From assembly GCA_016869975.1 (NCBI GenBank), contig VGCZ01000046.1, forward strand, positions 1 to 41,925: 41,925 nucleotides of DNA, in the 5' to 3' direction. The notes below the pieces were generated by a model. It searched no databases. It was not told where the DNA came from and was given only the letters and a program-made list of their open reading frames with translations. The first letter of the stretch is position 1. The number at the start of each line of letters is the position of its first letter. This document shows, piece after piece, positions 17,346 to 25,993 of this stretch. The position numbers were made by a program, and so were the translations under genes. The DNA is from Alphaproteobacteria bacterium (GTDB lineage: Bacteria > Pseudomonadota > Alphaproteobacteria > Reyranellales > Reyranellaceae).

Positions 17346-17620
17346 TGCGACGCCCAGCGCGTCTCGACCGGGCAACGGCTTTGAGTGTTCTCGGGCCGCA
17401 TCGTTCCAGCGACGCATTGTGAGCGCCGCTGGAACGGCGCAGCCCAAAGGCGGCCGAGGATCCATAGGCGATGGCGCCGCTCGCCGGAGGAGTCGGGCCA
17501 TTTTCGACGGGCTGGTCCCGCTCGACGAGGTCGACGAGGCCCTGTAGATCAGTCAGCGCTCGGTCTTCGACGCGCGGCGTCGCCGGATTCGCGATAGAGA
17601 CCGCGCCAGTTGGGGCCCTC
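17346..17620. other. 275-base gap without an assignable gene
   Basis: Short open frames exist on both strands but none has a family signature or good ribosome site. One plus-strand frame ends with AIFDGLVPLDEVDEAL and a stop, which reads like a real protein C terminus; I could not place it, and its upstream part is not convincing. The gap precedes the beta-CASP/ATPase pair and should hold that operon's promoter. Confidence 0.4.
17403..17435. terminator. hairpin after the DUF4846 gene
   Basis: GTTCCAGCG (17403-17411) pairs perfectly with CGCTGGAAC (17427-17435), with a 15-base loop. It lies downstream of the DUF4846 stop; no T-run follows. Confidence 0.4.
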
Positions 17621-18988
17621 ATGACGTCATTGACGCTTACCTTCCTGGGCGGCGCAGGCACGGTCACCGGCTCGCGCCATCTGCTTCAGCAGGGCGGGCA
17701 TAGCGTCTTGGTCGATTGTGGCCTCTTCCAGGGTCTCAAGGAATTGCGCCTGAAGAACTGGGCGCGCTTTCCCGTCGATCCGGACTCGATCGACGCGGTA
17801 GTCCTGACGCACGCGCATCTCGATCACAGCGGCTACCTGCCCAAGCTGGTCCGCGAGGGCTTTCGCAAGCGCGCGTTCTGCTCGATCGCCTCGGCCGACC
17901 TGTGCCGCCTCCTGCTGATCGACAGCGCCAAGATCCAGGAGAACGACGCCGCCTTCGCCAACAAGCACGGCTTCTCGAAGCACCACCCAGCTCTGCCGCT
18001 CTACGATCAGCGCGACGTGCTGCGCGCGCTCGATCTCTTGCGCCCGGTCGCCTTCGATACGCCCACGGATATCGGGCACGGCGCGCGGCTCACGCTGCGC
18101 CGCGCCGGCCACATCCTCGGCGCCGCGACCGCCGAGGTCGCCTGGGGCGGCAGGAGCGTCGTCTTCTCCGGCGATCTGGGCCGCTACGCCGATCCGCTGA
18201 TGCCCGACCCCGAACCCGTCGCGGCCTGCGACTACCTCGTCGTCGAATCGACCTATGGCGACCGTCTGCACCCAGCGACGGATCCGGCCGACGCGCTGCT
18301 CGAGGTCGTCGAGCGCACCGTCGCGCGCGGCGGCACGGTGCTGATCCCGGCTTTCGCCGTCGGGCGCGCGCAGGAATTGCTATATCTCTGCTGGACGCTC
18401 AAGACGGCGGGAAAGATGCCGCTGGTACCGATCTATCTCGACAGCCCGATGTCGATCGACGCCAGCGACATCCTCCAGCGCCATCCGCGCGATCATCGGC
18501 TGTCCGCCGAGGATTGCCGGCGCTCAATGGCCGTGGCGCACTACGTCCGGGAGGCCGAGGAGTCGCGGGCGCTCAGCCACAGCGCGGTGCCCAAGATCAT
18601 CATCTCGGCCAGCGGCATGGCGACCGGCGGCCGGGTGCTGCATCACCTCCGGGCGTTCGGACAGGATCCCCGCAACACCATCCTCCTCGCCGGCTTCCAG
18701 GCGGCCGGCACACGTGGCGACTCGCTGCTGAAGGGGGCGCGGGAGGTGAAGATGCACGGCGCCTGGATTCCGATCCGCGCCGAGATCGACGATTTGCCGA
18801 TGCTGTCGGCCCACGCCGACGCCAACGAGATCATGCGCTGGCTCGCCGGCTTCAAGCGTCCGCCGAAGCGGACCTTCGTCGTACATGGCGAAGGCAAGGC
18901 ATCGGCCGCTCTGCGAGAACGCATTGTCCGTGAACTGGCCTGGAACTGCGTTGTTCCCGCCGAAGGCGACAGGCACGTGTTGTCATGA
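17621..18988 (+). CDS. beta-CASP metallo-beta-lactamase nuclease (RNA-specificity type)
   Basis: The product has 455 residues. The MBL site is intact: H64-x-H66-x-D68-H69 (THAHLDHSGY), then RRAGHILGAA and FSGDLGRYADPLM. The beta-CASP region has VVESTYGDRLH, IPAFAVGRAQELLYLCW, ISASGMATGGRVLHHL and LAGFQAAGTRGDSLLKGA, and the C-terminal RMMBL-like part has SAHADANEIMRWL and VVHGE. This architecture is shared with CPSF73-like and bacterial RNA-processing nucleases, so cytoplasmic RNA cleavage is the likely activity. ATG 17621 gives the standard LTLTFLGGAGTVTGSRHLL start; an extension to 17471 is possible but has no family content. The stop overlaps the start of the ATPase gene (ATGA at 18985-18988), implying coupled translation. 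Confidence 0.88.
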   Translation: MTSLTLTFLGGAGTVTGSRHLLQQGGHSVLVDCGLFQGLKELRLKNWARFPVDPDSIDAVVLTHAHLDHSGYLPKLVREGFRKRAFCSIASADLCRLLLIDSAKIQENDAAFANKHGFSKHHPALPLYDQRDVLRALDLLRPVAFDTPTDIGHGARLTLRRAGHILGAATAEVAWGGRSVVFSGDLGRYADPLMPDPEPVAACDYLVVESTYGDRLHPATDPADALLEVVERTVARGGTVLIPAFAVGRAQELLYLCWTLKTAGKMPLVPIYLDSPMSIDASDILQRHPRDHRLSAEDCRRSMAVAHYVREAEESRALSHSAVPKIIISASGMATGGRVLHHLRAFGQDPRNTILLAGFQAAGTRGDSLLKGAREVKMHGAWIPIRAEIDDLPMLSAHADANEIMRWLAGFKRPPKRTFVVHGEGKASAALRERIVRELAWNCVVPAEGDRHVLS

Positions 18989-21549
18989 GCGGTCCGCCGC
19001 CGGGCACGCACGCGTCGTGGCTCGCGACAAGCGGCACCATGCGCGGCCTACGGCACGACGAGGCGGCGCGCCTGTTGTCGTCGATCGGCCCGAACGAGGT
19101 CGTCGCTCCCGGTGGACGCAGCATCCCGCGCATATTTCTGGAGACCATGCGGGAGCCGATGTTCCTGCTGCTGATCGGCGCCGCTTCCCTCTATCTGGCA
19201 TTGGGCGATCTGGGCGAGGGCCTGTTTCTCGTCGGCGGCGCCATCGCCGCGATCGGCCTCGTGATCGTCCAGGAGGCGCGCAGCGAACGCGCGCTTGCCG
19301 CCTTGCGCGAACTCGCCCAGCCCAACGCGCGCGTCATCCGCGACGGATCCGAGCGCGAGATTCCCGCCCGCAGGCTGGTACCCGGCGACATTCTGCTGAT
19401 CGGCGAGGGCGAGCGAGTTCCAGCCGATGGCGTTCTGGTGGCGGGCGGAGCGCTTAGGGTCGAGGAGTCGGCACTGACGGGAGAGTCGGCGCCGGTCTCG
19501 AAGGTCGCGGCCGATCCCGCAGCGGCGCGCGACGCGGGCGAGGTGACTCCGGGTGCGGAGAACGGCCCGTTCTTGTTCGCCGGCACGCTCGTCGTCAGCG
19601 GGCAGGGTGTCGCCGAGGTGACTCAAACTGGCGAGCGGTCGGCTCTGGGGCGCATCGGCAAGTCGCTGGCCGGGATCGCCCAAGAGCTCACACCGCTGTA
19701 GAAGACCGCCGGGCGGCTGGTCGGCCTCCTGGGCGTGGTCGCGATCGGCTTCTGCGCGCTGGTGGCGCTCGCCTACGGCTTGCTGCGCGACGACTGGGTC
19801 GGCGGCGCGCTGGCCGGACTCACGGTGGCGATCTCCCTCGTGCCGGAGGAGTTTCCTTTGGTGCTGGCGGTCTTCTTCGCCATCGGCGCCTGGCGGCTGG
19901 CGACACACAATGTGCTGACGCGGCGCAGCTCGGTGATCGAGACTCTGGGCGGCGCCACGGTGCTGTGCGTCGACAAGACCGGCACGCTGACCGAGAACCG
20001 GATGGCGATCGCGCGCCTGTGGACACGCGAGGGCGATGTCGCCGTCGCCGACGGGGCCGACCTCGCGCCATCGGCGCGCACGGCGCTGCGCATCGCGGCC
20101 CTGGCCTCGGCCGCCCGTCCCGTCGATCCGATGGACAAGGCGGTGCGCGCCATGTCGCTCGCGGTGTTGGTCGACGAGCCGCCGTTGTCGGGAGCGCCGG
20201 AACAGGTGTGGCCCCTGCGGCCGGAGTTGCTGGCGGTGGTCCAGGTATGGCGTACGGCCGGCGAAGAGCGCATCGCCGCCGCCAAAGGCGCGCCCGAGGC
20301 GATCTTCAGGCTGTGCCGGCTCGATTCGGCCGAGGCGGCGCGCCTGCACGACGTCATCGAGGGCTACGCGACGCAGGGGCTGCGCGTTCTGGGCGTCGCG
20401 TCGGCGCGGCACGACGGTCCGCTCGACGCCGAGCCGCGGACCGTCCCGTTCGAGTTCGTCGGTCTGGTGGGCTTCATCGACCCGCTGCGCGCCGATGTGC
20501 CCGATGCGCTGGAGGAGGCGCGGCGGGCCGGAATCGACGTGATCATGATCACCGGCGACCATCCCGCGACGGCGTTGGCGATCGCGCGCACGGCGGGCCT
20601 CGATGTATCAGCCGGCGCGCTGCTTGGCGCCGAGGTCGCGGCGATGCCGATCGAAGAGCTTCGCGCGCGGCTCAAGACCGTCCGGGTCTTCGCGCGTATC
20701 GTGCCCGAGCAGAAGCTGCGCATTGTCGAGGCGCTCAAGGCCGACGGCGAGATCGTCGCGATGACCGGCGATGGGGTCAACGACGCGCCGGCGTTGCAAG
20801 CCGCCCATATCGGCGTGGCGATGGGCAAGCGCGGAACAGACGTGGCGCGCGAGGCCGCCGATCTCGTGCTGCTTGACGACAGCTTTGCGTCCATCGTCGG
20901 CGGCGTGCGGTTGGGCCGTCGCATCTTCGCCAATCTGCGGCGCGCGCTGATCTACATCACCGCGATTCACGTTCCGATCGCCGGGTTGGCGCTGCTGCCG
21001 ATCCTGCTGGGCCTGCCGCCGATCCTGTTTCCCATGCACGTCGTGCTGCTCGAGCTGATCATCGATCCGACGTGTTCCCTCGTCTTCGAATCCGAACCGT
21101 CCGAGGCAGAGGCGATGCGGCAGCCGCCCCGGCCGGCGACCGAGCCACTCTTTGGCCCGGCCCATCTGGGCATCGCCGCGTCGCAGGGCATGGGCGTTCT
21201 GGTCGGTGTCCTCGGTCTCTACTGGTGGTCCCTGACCATGGGCGGGGTGCCCGAGCCGATGGCGCGCGGCGCCGCGCTCGTCGCCCTCATCGTCGCCAAT
21301 CTGGTGCTCGCCCTGGCCGACGCGGCGGTGCCCGGACGCCTGCTCACGGCTCGCCGGCCCACCTACTGGTTCATCGTCGGCGTGGTCGCCTTGGTGCTGG
21401 CGCTGGTGCTGGGCGTACCGGCCGTCGGTTCGATCTTCAAGATCGCGATGCCCGACGCGGGCCTGCTTGGCCTCGCCGTCGGGATCGGGGTTGTCGCCGG
21501 CGGCGTGTGGCGATCATGGACGGTCCTGCGGTCGGTGGCTGGTCGCTGA
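18985..21549 (+). pseudogene. P-type cation-transporting ATPase interrupted by one in-frame amber codon
   Basis: Read as one frame this is an 854-residue P2-type cation pump. A TAG at 19699-19701 (codon 239) splits it; the frame is the same on both sides (MSGPPPG...AQELTPL, then KTAGRLVGLL), so a single C-to-T change from CAG would explain it. The first part holds the N-terminal cation-ATPase domain, early helices and the actuator domain (LVPGDILLIGEGERVPADG, ALTGES). The second has the ion-site helix motif PEEFPL, the phosphorylation site D330 (DKTGTLTENRM), KGAPEAI, MITGDHPATA and TGDGVNDAPAL, then C-terminal helices with LLELIIDPTCSLVFESEP. All catalytic motifs survive, so the break may be very recent, a sequencing error, or suppressed. 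A GTG at 19735 could restart translation but would lack the actuator domain. Confidence 0.85.
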
Positions 21550-21588
21550 ATGAGCCAGTGGAACTTCCCGCCAGCCTGACGCCGTCTT

Positions 21589-21619
21589 TGGGACCGCCGG
21601 CGTCCCGCCGGCGGTCCCA
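21589..21619. terminator. bidirectional hairpin, 12-bp stem
   Basis: TGGGACCGCCGG (21589-21600) pairs perfectly with CCGGCGGTCCCA (21608-21619) around a 7-base loop. It sits between the stops of the convergent ATPase and LysR genes and touches the LysR stop codon. Confidence 0.65.
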
Positions 21620-22531
21620 TTAAGTGATCTTCAGGCGACGCGGGCTCTCGGCCTTGTCGCGCGTCAGCTCGTCGAGCAGCCAGGAGCGAAAGGCGACGAT
21701 CTTGGGCCGCTGCGCCATGGGCGCGGGGCAGACGAACCACCAGGCCTTGCCGCTGGCCACGACGTCGGGAAACGGCTGAACCAGCCGTCCCTCGCGCAGA
21801 TCCTCGACGAAGAGATCGGGCGGGCCGATGGCCACGCCGGCGCCTTCGAGCGCCGCCTCGACCGCGATCTTGGTCGAGTCGAAGGTGAGCACGCGGCGCG
21901 GCGTGAAATCGTCGAGCCCCATGGCGCGCAGCCAGATCGGCCATTCCGGCTCGAAATGCGTGTCGATCAGCGGCGCCTTGCGCAGATCGTCGGGCGTCTT
22001 GAGTTTCGCCGCGAGCTTCGGGCTGGTGAGCGGCGTGAGCACGTCGACGAACAACTTGGTGGCGTGCAAATCCGCCGCCGGCTGGCCGGCGAAGCGGATC
22101 GCGCAATCGACATTCTCGCGCTCGAAGTCGACGTTGCGCTGCGCCGTCGTCATGCGCACCTCGATGTCGGGATGCGCGGTCTGGAAGCGGTGCAGGCGCG
22201 GCACCAGCCAGGCGAGCGCAAAGGTCGTCACCAGGCTCACCGTCAGCACCTTGGTGCCGCCGCGGCGCTCGAGCTTGCGCAACGCCGCGGCCATGCGGTC
22301 GAAGGCGTCGCGCAGGTCGGGCAGCAACGCCTCGCCCTCCTCGGTCAGCGACAGCCCGCGCGGCAGGCGCACGAACAGGGCCACGCCCAGCCGCTCCTCC
22401 AGGCCCTTCACCTGATGGCTGACGGCCGCCGGCGTCACCGACAACTCCGCGGCGGCGGCGACGAAACTTTTGTGCCGGGCGGCGGCCTCGAAGGCGCGCA
22501 AGGCGTTCAGCGGGAGTGGGCCACGGGACAT
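21620..22531 (-). CDS. LysR-family transcriptional regulator, GcvA-like
   Basis: The product has 303 residues. The N-terminal winged helix-turn-helix (about residues 6-65) reads PLNALRAFEAAARHKSFVAAAAELSVTPAAVSHQVKGLEERLG, very close to GcvA/AmpR-type regulators. The rest is the periplasmic-binding-like effector domain (VLTVSLVTTFALAWLVPRLHRF, ENVDCAIRFA, GVAIGPPDLFVEDL). The start at 22531 gives the canonical N terminus; a longer frame up to 22648 adds residues without family content. It diverges from the DUF1127 gene, and LysR proteins commonly repress or activate their divergent neighbour, so that gene is the first candidate target. A palindrome suited to a LysR dimer lies in the shared region. 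Confidence 0.9.
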   Translation of the reverse strand: MSRGPLPLNALRAFEAAARHKSFVAAAAELSVTPAAVSHQVKGLEERLGVALFVRLPRGLSLTEEGEALLPDLRDAFDRMAAALRKLERRGGTKVLTVSLVTTFALAWLVPRLHRFQTAHPDIEVRMTTAQRNVDFERENVDCAIRFAGQPAADLHATKLFVDVLTPLTSPKLAAKLKTPDDLRKAPLIDTHFEPEWPIWLRAMGLDDFTPRRVLTFDSTKIAVEAALEGAGVAIGPPDLFVEDLREGRLVQPFPDVVASGKAWWFVCPAPMAQRPKIVAFRSWLLDELTRDKAESPRRLKIT

Positions 22532-22600
22532 ATCTAGGCTTATGCCAGCTAAGCCTGAGCGCGAGAAGACATCCGTTGAGAAAACCCTCGTATTCCCCAA

Positions 22601-22615
22601 TATCATTAATTGATA
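22601..22615. promoter_or_regulatory. 15-bp palindrome, candidate LysR operator
   Basis: TATCATTAATTGATA has perfect 5-base arms (TATCA/TGATA) around TTAAT, in the unusually A/T-rich region between the LysR gene and the DUF1127 gene. It is 70 bases upstream of the LysR start and 54 upstream of the DUF1127 start. Binding is inferred, not shown. Confidence 0.5.
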
Positions 22616-22668
22616 GCAATGAATTGACGGGCACTTGTATCGACACAATGCCCAAATGGAGTTGAGCC

Positions 22669-22893
22669 ATGTTGCTCATGATCGACGACTTCCTCGACGC
22701 ACGGGCGATCCGCGCGTCGAACGGCAGGCCGTTCACGTCGGCCGCCACCACGGCGTTCGACTGGCTGTTCCACCGCCTCGCGCTGGCGCGCTCGCGCGCC
22801 GACCTGCTGGAGATGGATGACCGGATGCTGGCCGATATCGGGCTGGACCGGGCGACCGCCAAGGAAGAGGGCCGGCGCGGCTTCTGGGGTTAG
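22669..22893 (+). CDS. DUF1127 small protein
   Basis: The product has 74 residues. The C-terminal half carries the DUF1127 pattern: an Arg-rich helix (LALARSRADLLEM) followed by DDRMLADIGLDRATAKEE. These Arg-rich small proteins are common in alpha- and gammaproteobacteria; some have been linked to RNA turnover or to phosphate and C1 metabolism, and this one has no assigned role. GGAG precedes the ATG by about 8 bases; TTGACG at 22624-22629 is a possible -35 element but no good -10 follows. The gene is convergent with the lipid kinase, their stops being only 12 bases apart. Confidence 0.8.
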   Translation: MLLMIDDFLDARAIRASNGRPFTSAATTAFDWLFHRLALARSRADLLEMDDRMLADIGLDRATAKEEGRRGFWG

Positions 22894-22905
22894 CGCCCGC
22901 TGGCG

Positions 22906-23838
22906 TCAGCGAAAATCCGGGACGCGGATCGCGTTGGGCAGCACCGTGACGGTCGCCGGCAGGCGGCCGACGGTCTCGCCATCGAGATCGACCAGCGTCT
23001 CGGCGTCACCGCTCTCCAGCCGGATCGATCGCATACCCTGCCGCAGACTGACCGAGGGGTGGGCCAGGTGCCCGCCGTCGTAGAGCTTCGGCATGAGCTT
23101 GAACAACGCCTCGAGGCGACCGATGCGGCCGAGCTCGACCATGTCGAGCAGGCCGTCGTCGGGCCGCGCCGGCGGCACCAGCTTCATCCCGCCGCCGCCA
23201 TTGGGCAGGCCGGCGATCATGCCGCCGAACAGGGCGCGTTCCTCCGCCGGCGCGCCGTCGATGGCGATGCGCGTTGCGCGCGCGGCGTAGGTCAGCACCA
23301 CCGGCGGCGTCGCGAGGTAGTAGGCGACGCTGCCCAGCCGCTTCATCCAGCGCGAGGCTGAAGCATTGCGGCTGATCGCGGCCGGCGCGCCGAAGCTCAC
23401 CAGGATCAGGCCGTGACGCGTGACAGGCGCGCCGTCGAGGCCGCTGAGCTCGACACGCATGACGTCCAGCGGGCGCGTGGGCCTGGTCGCGAGCGCATCG
23501 ATGGCGGCGGCGGGATCGAGCGGCACGCCGACGCCGCGACAGGTATCGTTGCCGGTGCCCGCCGGCATGGGCGACAAGGTCAGGCGCGAGGCGTCGACGC
23601 CCGACGACAGCATGCCGTTGAGCGTCTCGTTGACCGAGCCGTCGCCGCCCAGCACCACGAAGCGCTCGACGCCGGAGCGCACCGCCTCGCACGCCCAGCG
23701 CGTCGCATCGCCGGCGCGCTCGGTGAAGGACACATCGAGCGGCCCGAGCGCCGCCTCCAGCCGCGCGCGGTACCACGGCCAGCGCTTCGCCATCCGGCCT
23801 TTAGCCGCCATCGGGTTGACGATGACCTTGGTGCGCAT
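22906..23838 (-). CDS. diacylglycerol/lipid kinase family protein
   Basis: The product has 310 residues. It begins MRTKVIVNPMAAKGR, the usual start of the DAGK-catalytic family, and has the nucleotide-binding VLGGDGSVNETLNGML motif (GGDGSVNE at residues 64-71). PMPAGTGNDTCRG follows (the GTGND motif). The C-terminal half has the family's beta-rich domain, ending in LVDLDGETVGRLPATVTVLPNAIRV. These enzymes phosphorylate diacylglycerol, ceramide or undecaprenol-type lipids at the inner membrane; the exact lipid is not determined. The start at 23838 is clear: the frame upstream only translates the palindromic repeat at 23857-23923. Confidence 0.87.
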   Translation of the reverse strand: MRTKVIVNPMAAKGRMAKRWPWYRARLEAALGPLDVSFTERAGDATRWACEAVRSGVERFVVLGGDGSVNETLNGMLSSGVDASRLTLSPMPAGTGNDTCRGVGVPLDPAAAIDALATRPTRPLDVMRVELSGLDGAPVTRHGLILVSFGAPAAISRNASASRWMKRLGSVAYYLATPPVVLTYAARATRIAIDGAPAEERALFGGMIAGLPNGGGGMKLVPPARPDDGLLDMVELGRIGRLEALFKLMPKLYDGGHLAHPSVSLRQGMRSIRLESGDAETLVDLDGETVGRLPATVTVLPNAIRVPDFR

Positions 23839-23856
23839 GCCGCAGTCTATTCTCCT

Positions 23857-23923
23857 GTCATTCCGGGCGCAGCGAGGAATCCAGCGAGCGGCCTGGATTC
23901 CTCGCTGCGCTCGGAATGACAGG
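23857..23923. repeat. near-perfect long palindrome, GTCATTCCGAGCGCAGCG family
   Basis: The left arm (TGTCATTCCGGGCGCAGCGA, then GGAATCCA) pairs with the right arm (TGGATTCC, then TCGCTGCGCTCGGAATGACA) around a loop of about 10 bases. It lies between the divergent lipid kinase and M20 genes, so it is in a promoter region, not at a gene end. Best-preserved copy of this family in the window. Confidence 0.8.
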
Positions 23924-23960
23924 TGCTCTACACTGCCGCCACCTCGCATCTGGAGTTGTC

Positions 23961-25133
23961 ATGACCATCGATCCCGCGATCGCCGCTTTCGCCGCCGACC
24001 TCACCGCCTGGCGTCGCGACATCCACGCCCATCCCGAGCTCGGCTTCGAGGAGGAGCGCACCAGCGCCATCGTCGCTGCCAGGCTCAAGGAGTTCGGTTG
24101 CGAGGTGACCACCGGGATCGGCAAGACCGGCGTCGTCGGCACCATCCGTGTCGGCAACAATCCACGCGCCGTCGGCCTGCGCGCCGACATGGACGCGCTG
24201 CCGATGGACGAGACCAACACCTTCGCGCATGCGTCGAAGCACAAGGGCCGCATGCATGCCTGCGGCCATGACGGCCACACCATCATGCTGTTGGGCGCCG
24301 CGCGCTATCTCGCCAAGACGCGCAATTTCGACGGCACGGTGCACTTCATCTTCCAGCCCGCCGAGGAAGGCCGCGGCGGCGCCGAGGCGATGGTCAAGGA
24401 CGGCCTGTTCGAGAAATTCCCCTGCGAGGTCGTGTTCGGCATGCACAATCGGCCGAAGCTCGATGTCGGCCGCTTCCAGATCCGCTCCGGCCCGATGATG
24501 GCCGGCGGCGGGCTGTTCGACATCCACATCAAGGGCAAGGGCGCACACGGCGCGCGGCCGGAGAGCGGCATCGACCCCGTCGTCATCGGCGGCCATATCA
24601 TCACCGCGCTGCAGACGGTGATCTCGCGCACCCTGGCGCCGATCGACTCGGGCGTGATCAGCATCACCCAGATGCACGCCGGCGATGCCTACAACGTGAT
24701 CCCCGAGACCGCCGTGCTGCGCGGCACCGTGCGCGCCTTCCGCAAGGAGGTGATGGCGACGATCAAGGAGAAGATCGAGCGCATCGCCTCGGGTATCGCC
24801 CATAGCCTGGGCGGCGAGGCCAAGGCCGACGTGCGCATCGTCTTTCCACCGCTGGTCAACAACCCCGACGAGGCGAAGTGGATCGGCGACGTCGCCGCCT
24901 CGATCGTCGGCGAGCACAACGTCAACCGCGAGGGCGCGTATGTGATGGCCTCCGAGGATTTCTCCTACATGCTGGAGAAGGTGCCGGGCGCCTTCATCCT
25001 GATCGGCAATGGCGGCGGCGAAGGCGGCTGCGAGGTGCACAACCCCGGCTACGATTTCAACGACGAGGCGTTGCCGCTGGGGGCCACCTTGTGGTCCCGG
25101 GTCGTCGAGACGCGCCTGGCGAAGCGCGATTGA
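23961..25133 (+). CDS. M20D-type metal-dependent amidohydrolase
   Basis: The product has 390 residues, of the hippuricase / IAA-amino acid hydrolase / N-acetyl-diaminopimelate deacetylase group. Key motifs: HAHPELGFEEERTS, LRADMDALPM, HACGHDGHT (C101 and H103 are the metal ligands that mark M20D), FQPAEEGRGGAEAM with the catalytic Glu pair, and GAHGARPESGIDP in the dimerisation domain. It ends with YMLEKVPGAFILIGNGGGEGG and a metal-binding HNPGYDFND. The reaction is hydrolysis of an amide bond on an N-acyl amino acid. No signal peptide, so it is cytoplasmic. GGAG precedes ATG 23961. The LOG-family gene starts with a TTG overlapping its stop, so translation is coupled. Confidence 0.9.
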   Translation: MTIDPAIAAFAADLTAWRRDIHAHPELGFEEERTSAIVAARLKEFGCEVTTGIGKTGVVGTIRVGNNPRAVGLRADMDALPMDETNTFAHASKHKGRMHACGHDGHTIMLLGAARYLAKTRNFDGTVHFIFQPAEEGRGGAEAMVKDGLFEKFPCEVVFGMHNRPKLDVGRFQIRSGPMMAGGGLFDIHIKGKGAHGARPESGIDPVVIGGHIITALQTVISRTLAPIDSGVISITQMHAGDAYNVIPETAVLRGTVRAFRKEVMATIKEKIERIASGIAHSLGGEAKADVRIVFPPLVNNPDEAKWIGDVAASIVGEHNVNREGAYVMASEDFSYMLEKVPGAFILIGNGGGEGGCEVHNPGYDFNDEALPLGATLWSRVVETRLAKRD

Positions 25134-25957
25134 CCGGCAACGACAAGCCACCGCTCGGTCGCCCCGGTGTCCTCGCCGTAGACGACAGCGTGTTCCTCAA
25201 ACGCGACGAGCTGCGCGGCATCCGCTTCGCGCTGGAGTACGAGCGCGCCGAGCTCGCCCTGCGCGATTGGGGCGTGCACTCCACGGTCATCGTGTTCGGC
25301 AGCGCGCGCATTCCATCGCCCGAGCGCCTGCGCGAGCCCGGCGCCGACGCCGCGCTGCTCGATCGCCTGGCGCCGTTGGCGCGCTACTACGACATGGCGC
25401 GCGAGTTCGGCCGCATCGTCTCGCAGCGTGGCGGCGCGCTCGAGCGGACCCTGGATGGGCGACACAACGTCATCGCCACCGGCGGTGGACCCGGCATCAT
25501 GGAGGCGGCCAATCGCGGCGCGGCCGATGTCGGCGCGCCGTCGATCGGCTTCAACATCGCCCTGCCGCATGAGCAGGCGCCCAACCCGTACTCGACACCC
25601 GAGCTGACCTTCAGCTTCCACTACTTCGCCATGCGCAAGATGCACCTGGCGATGCGCGCCCGCGCGCTGGCGGTCTTCCCCGGCGGCTTCGGCACGCTCG
25701 ACGAGTTGTTCGAGATCCTCACCCTGCAGCAGACCGGCAAGGGCCACCGCGCGACCGTTGTTCTGGTCGGCGGCGAGTTCTGGCGCGGCACCATTGGCTT
25801 CGACGCGCTGGTCGAGCGTGGCCTGATCGACGCCGGCGATCAGGCGCTCTATCGCATCGTCGATAGCGCCGAGGAGGCATGGGCCTATCTGCTCGAACGC
25901 GGCTTGCTCGAGCAGGCCGCCTCCGACATCACGCCACTGCCGCTCGACGAGGGCTGA
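25130..25957 (+). CDS. LOG-family protein (cytokinin riboside 5'-monophosphate phosphoribohydrolase type)
   Basis: The product has 275 residues if it begins at TTG 25130, whose last bases overlap the TGA of the M20 gene (TTGA). No ATG lies near the expected N terminus, and the family's longer bacterial type II members have a comparable lead segment. Diagnostic motifs are VIVFGSARIPSP, ATGGGPGIMEAANRGA (GGGPGIMEAAN at 118-128), MRKMHLAMRA and FPGGFGTLDELFE (PGGFGTLDE at 184-192), i.e. the PGGxGTxxE signature. Such enzymes split nucleoside monophosphates into base and ribose 5-phosphate; plant and bacterial LOGs release active cytokinins, and other members act on purine or pyrimidine nucleotides. 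The substrate here is not determined. Confidence 0.87.
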   Translation: MTGNDKPPLGRPGVLAVDDSVFLKRDELRGIRFALEYERAELALRDWGVHSTVIVFGSARIPSPERLREPGADAALLDRLAPLARYYDMAREFGRIVSQRGGALERTLDGRHNVIATGGGPGIMEAANRGAADVGAPSIGFNIALPHEQAPNPYSTPELTFSFHYFAMRKMHLAMRARALAVFPGGFGTLDELFEILTLQQTGKGHRATVVLVGGEFWRGTIGFDALVERGLIDAGDQALYRIVDSAEEAWAYLLERGLLEQAASDITPLPLDEG

Positions 25958-25987
25958 ATATGTGTTAATTTCCTATTTGCAGTAATT

Positions 25988-25993
25988 TATAAT
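25988..25993 (+). promoter_or_regulatory. TATAAT, candidate -10 element
   Basis: An exact sigma-70 -10 hexamer lies in the A/T-rich leader of the hairpin-rich non-coding stretch. No convincing -35 was found 16-18 bases upstream (TTAATT-like only). It may drive a plus-strand transcript through the hairpins. Confidence 0.3.

Noticed and set aside
17419-17548. Remnant of a dehydrogenase ending FDGLVPLDEVDEAL
   Set aside because: The end resembles a zinc alcohol dehydrogenase C terminus, but the upstream codons do not, so no pseudogene was called.
17323-17667. 114-residue minus-strand frame in the gap before the beta-CASP gene
   Set aside because: It overlaps both neighbouring genes, has no family signature and no ribosome site.
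19699-19701. Selenocysteine or pyrrolysine recoding of the ATPase stop
   Set aside because: The codon is TAG, which rules out selenocysteine. Pyrrolysine is not known for this position and no supporting genes are in the window; a Gln codon mutation is simpler.
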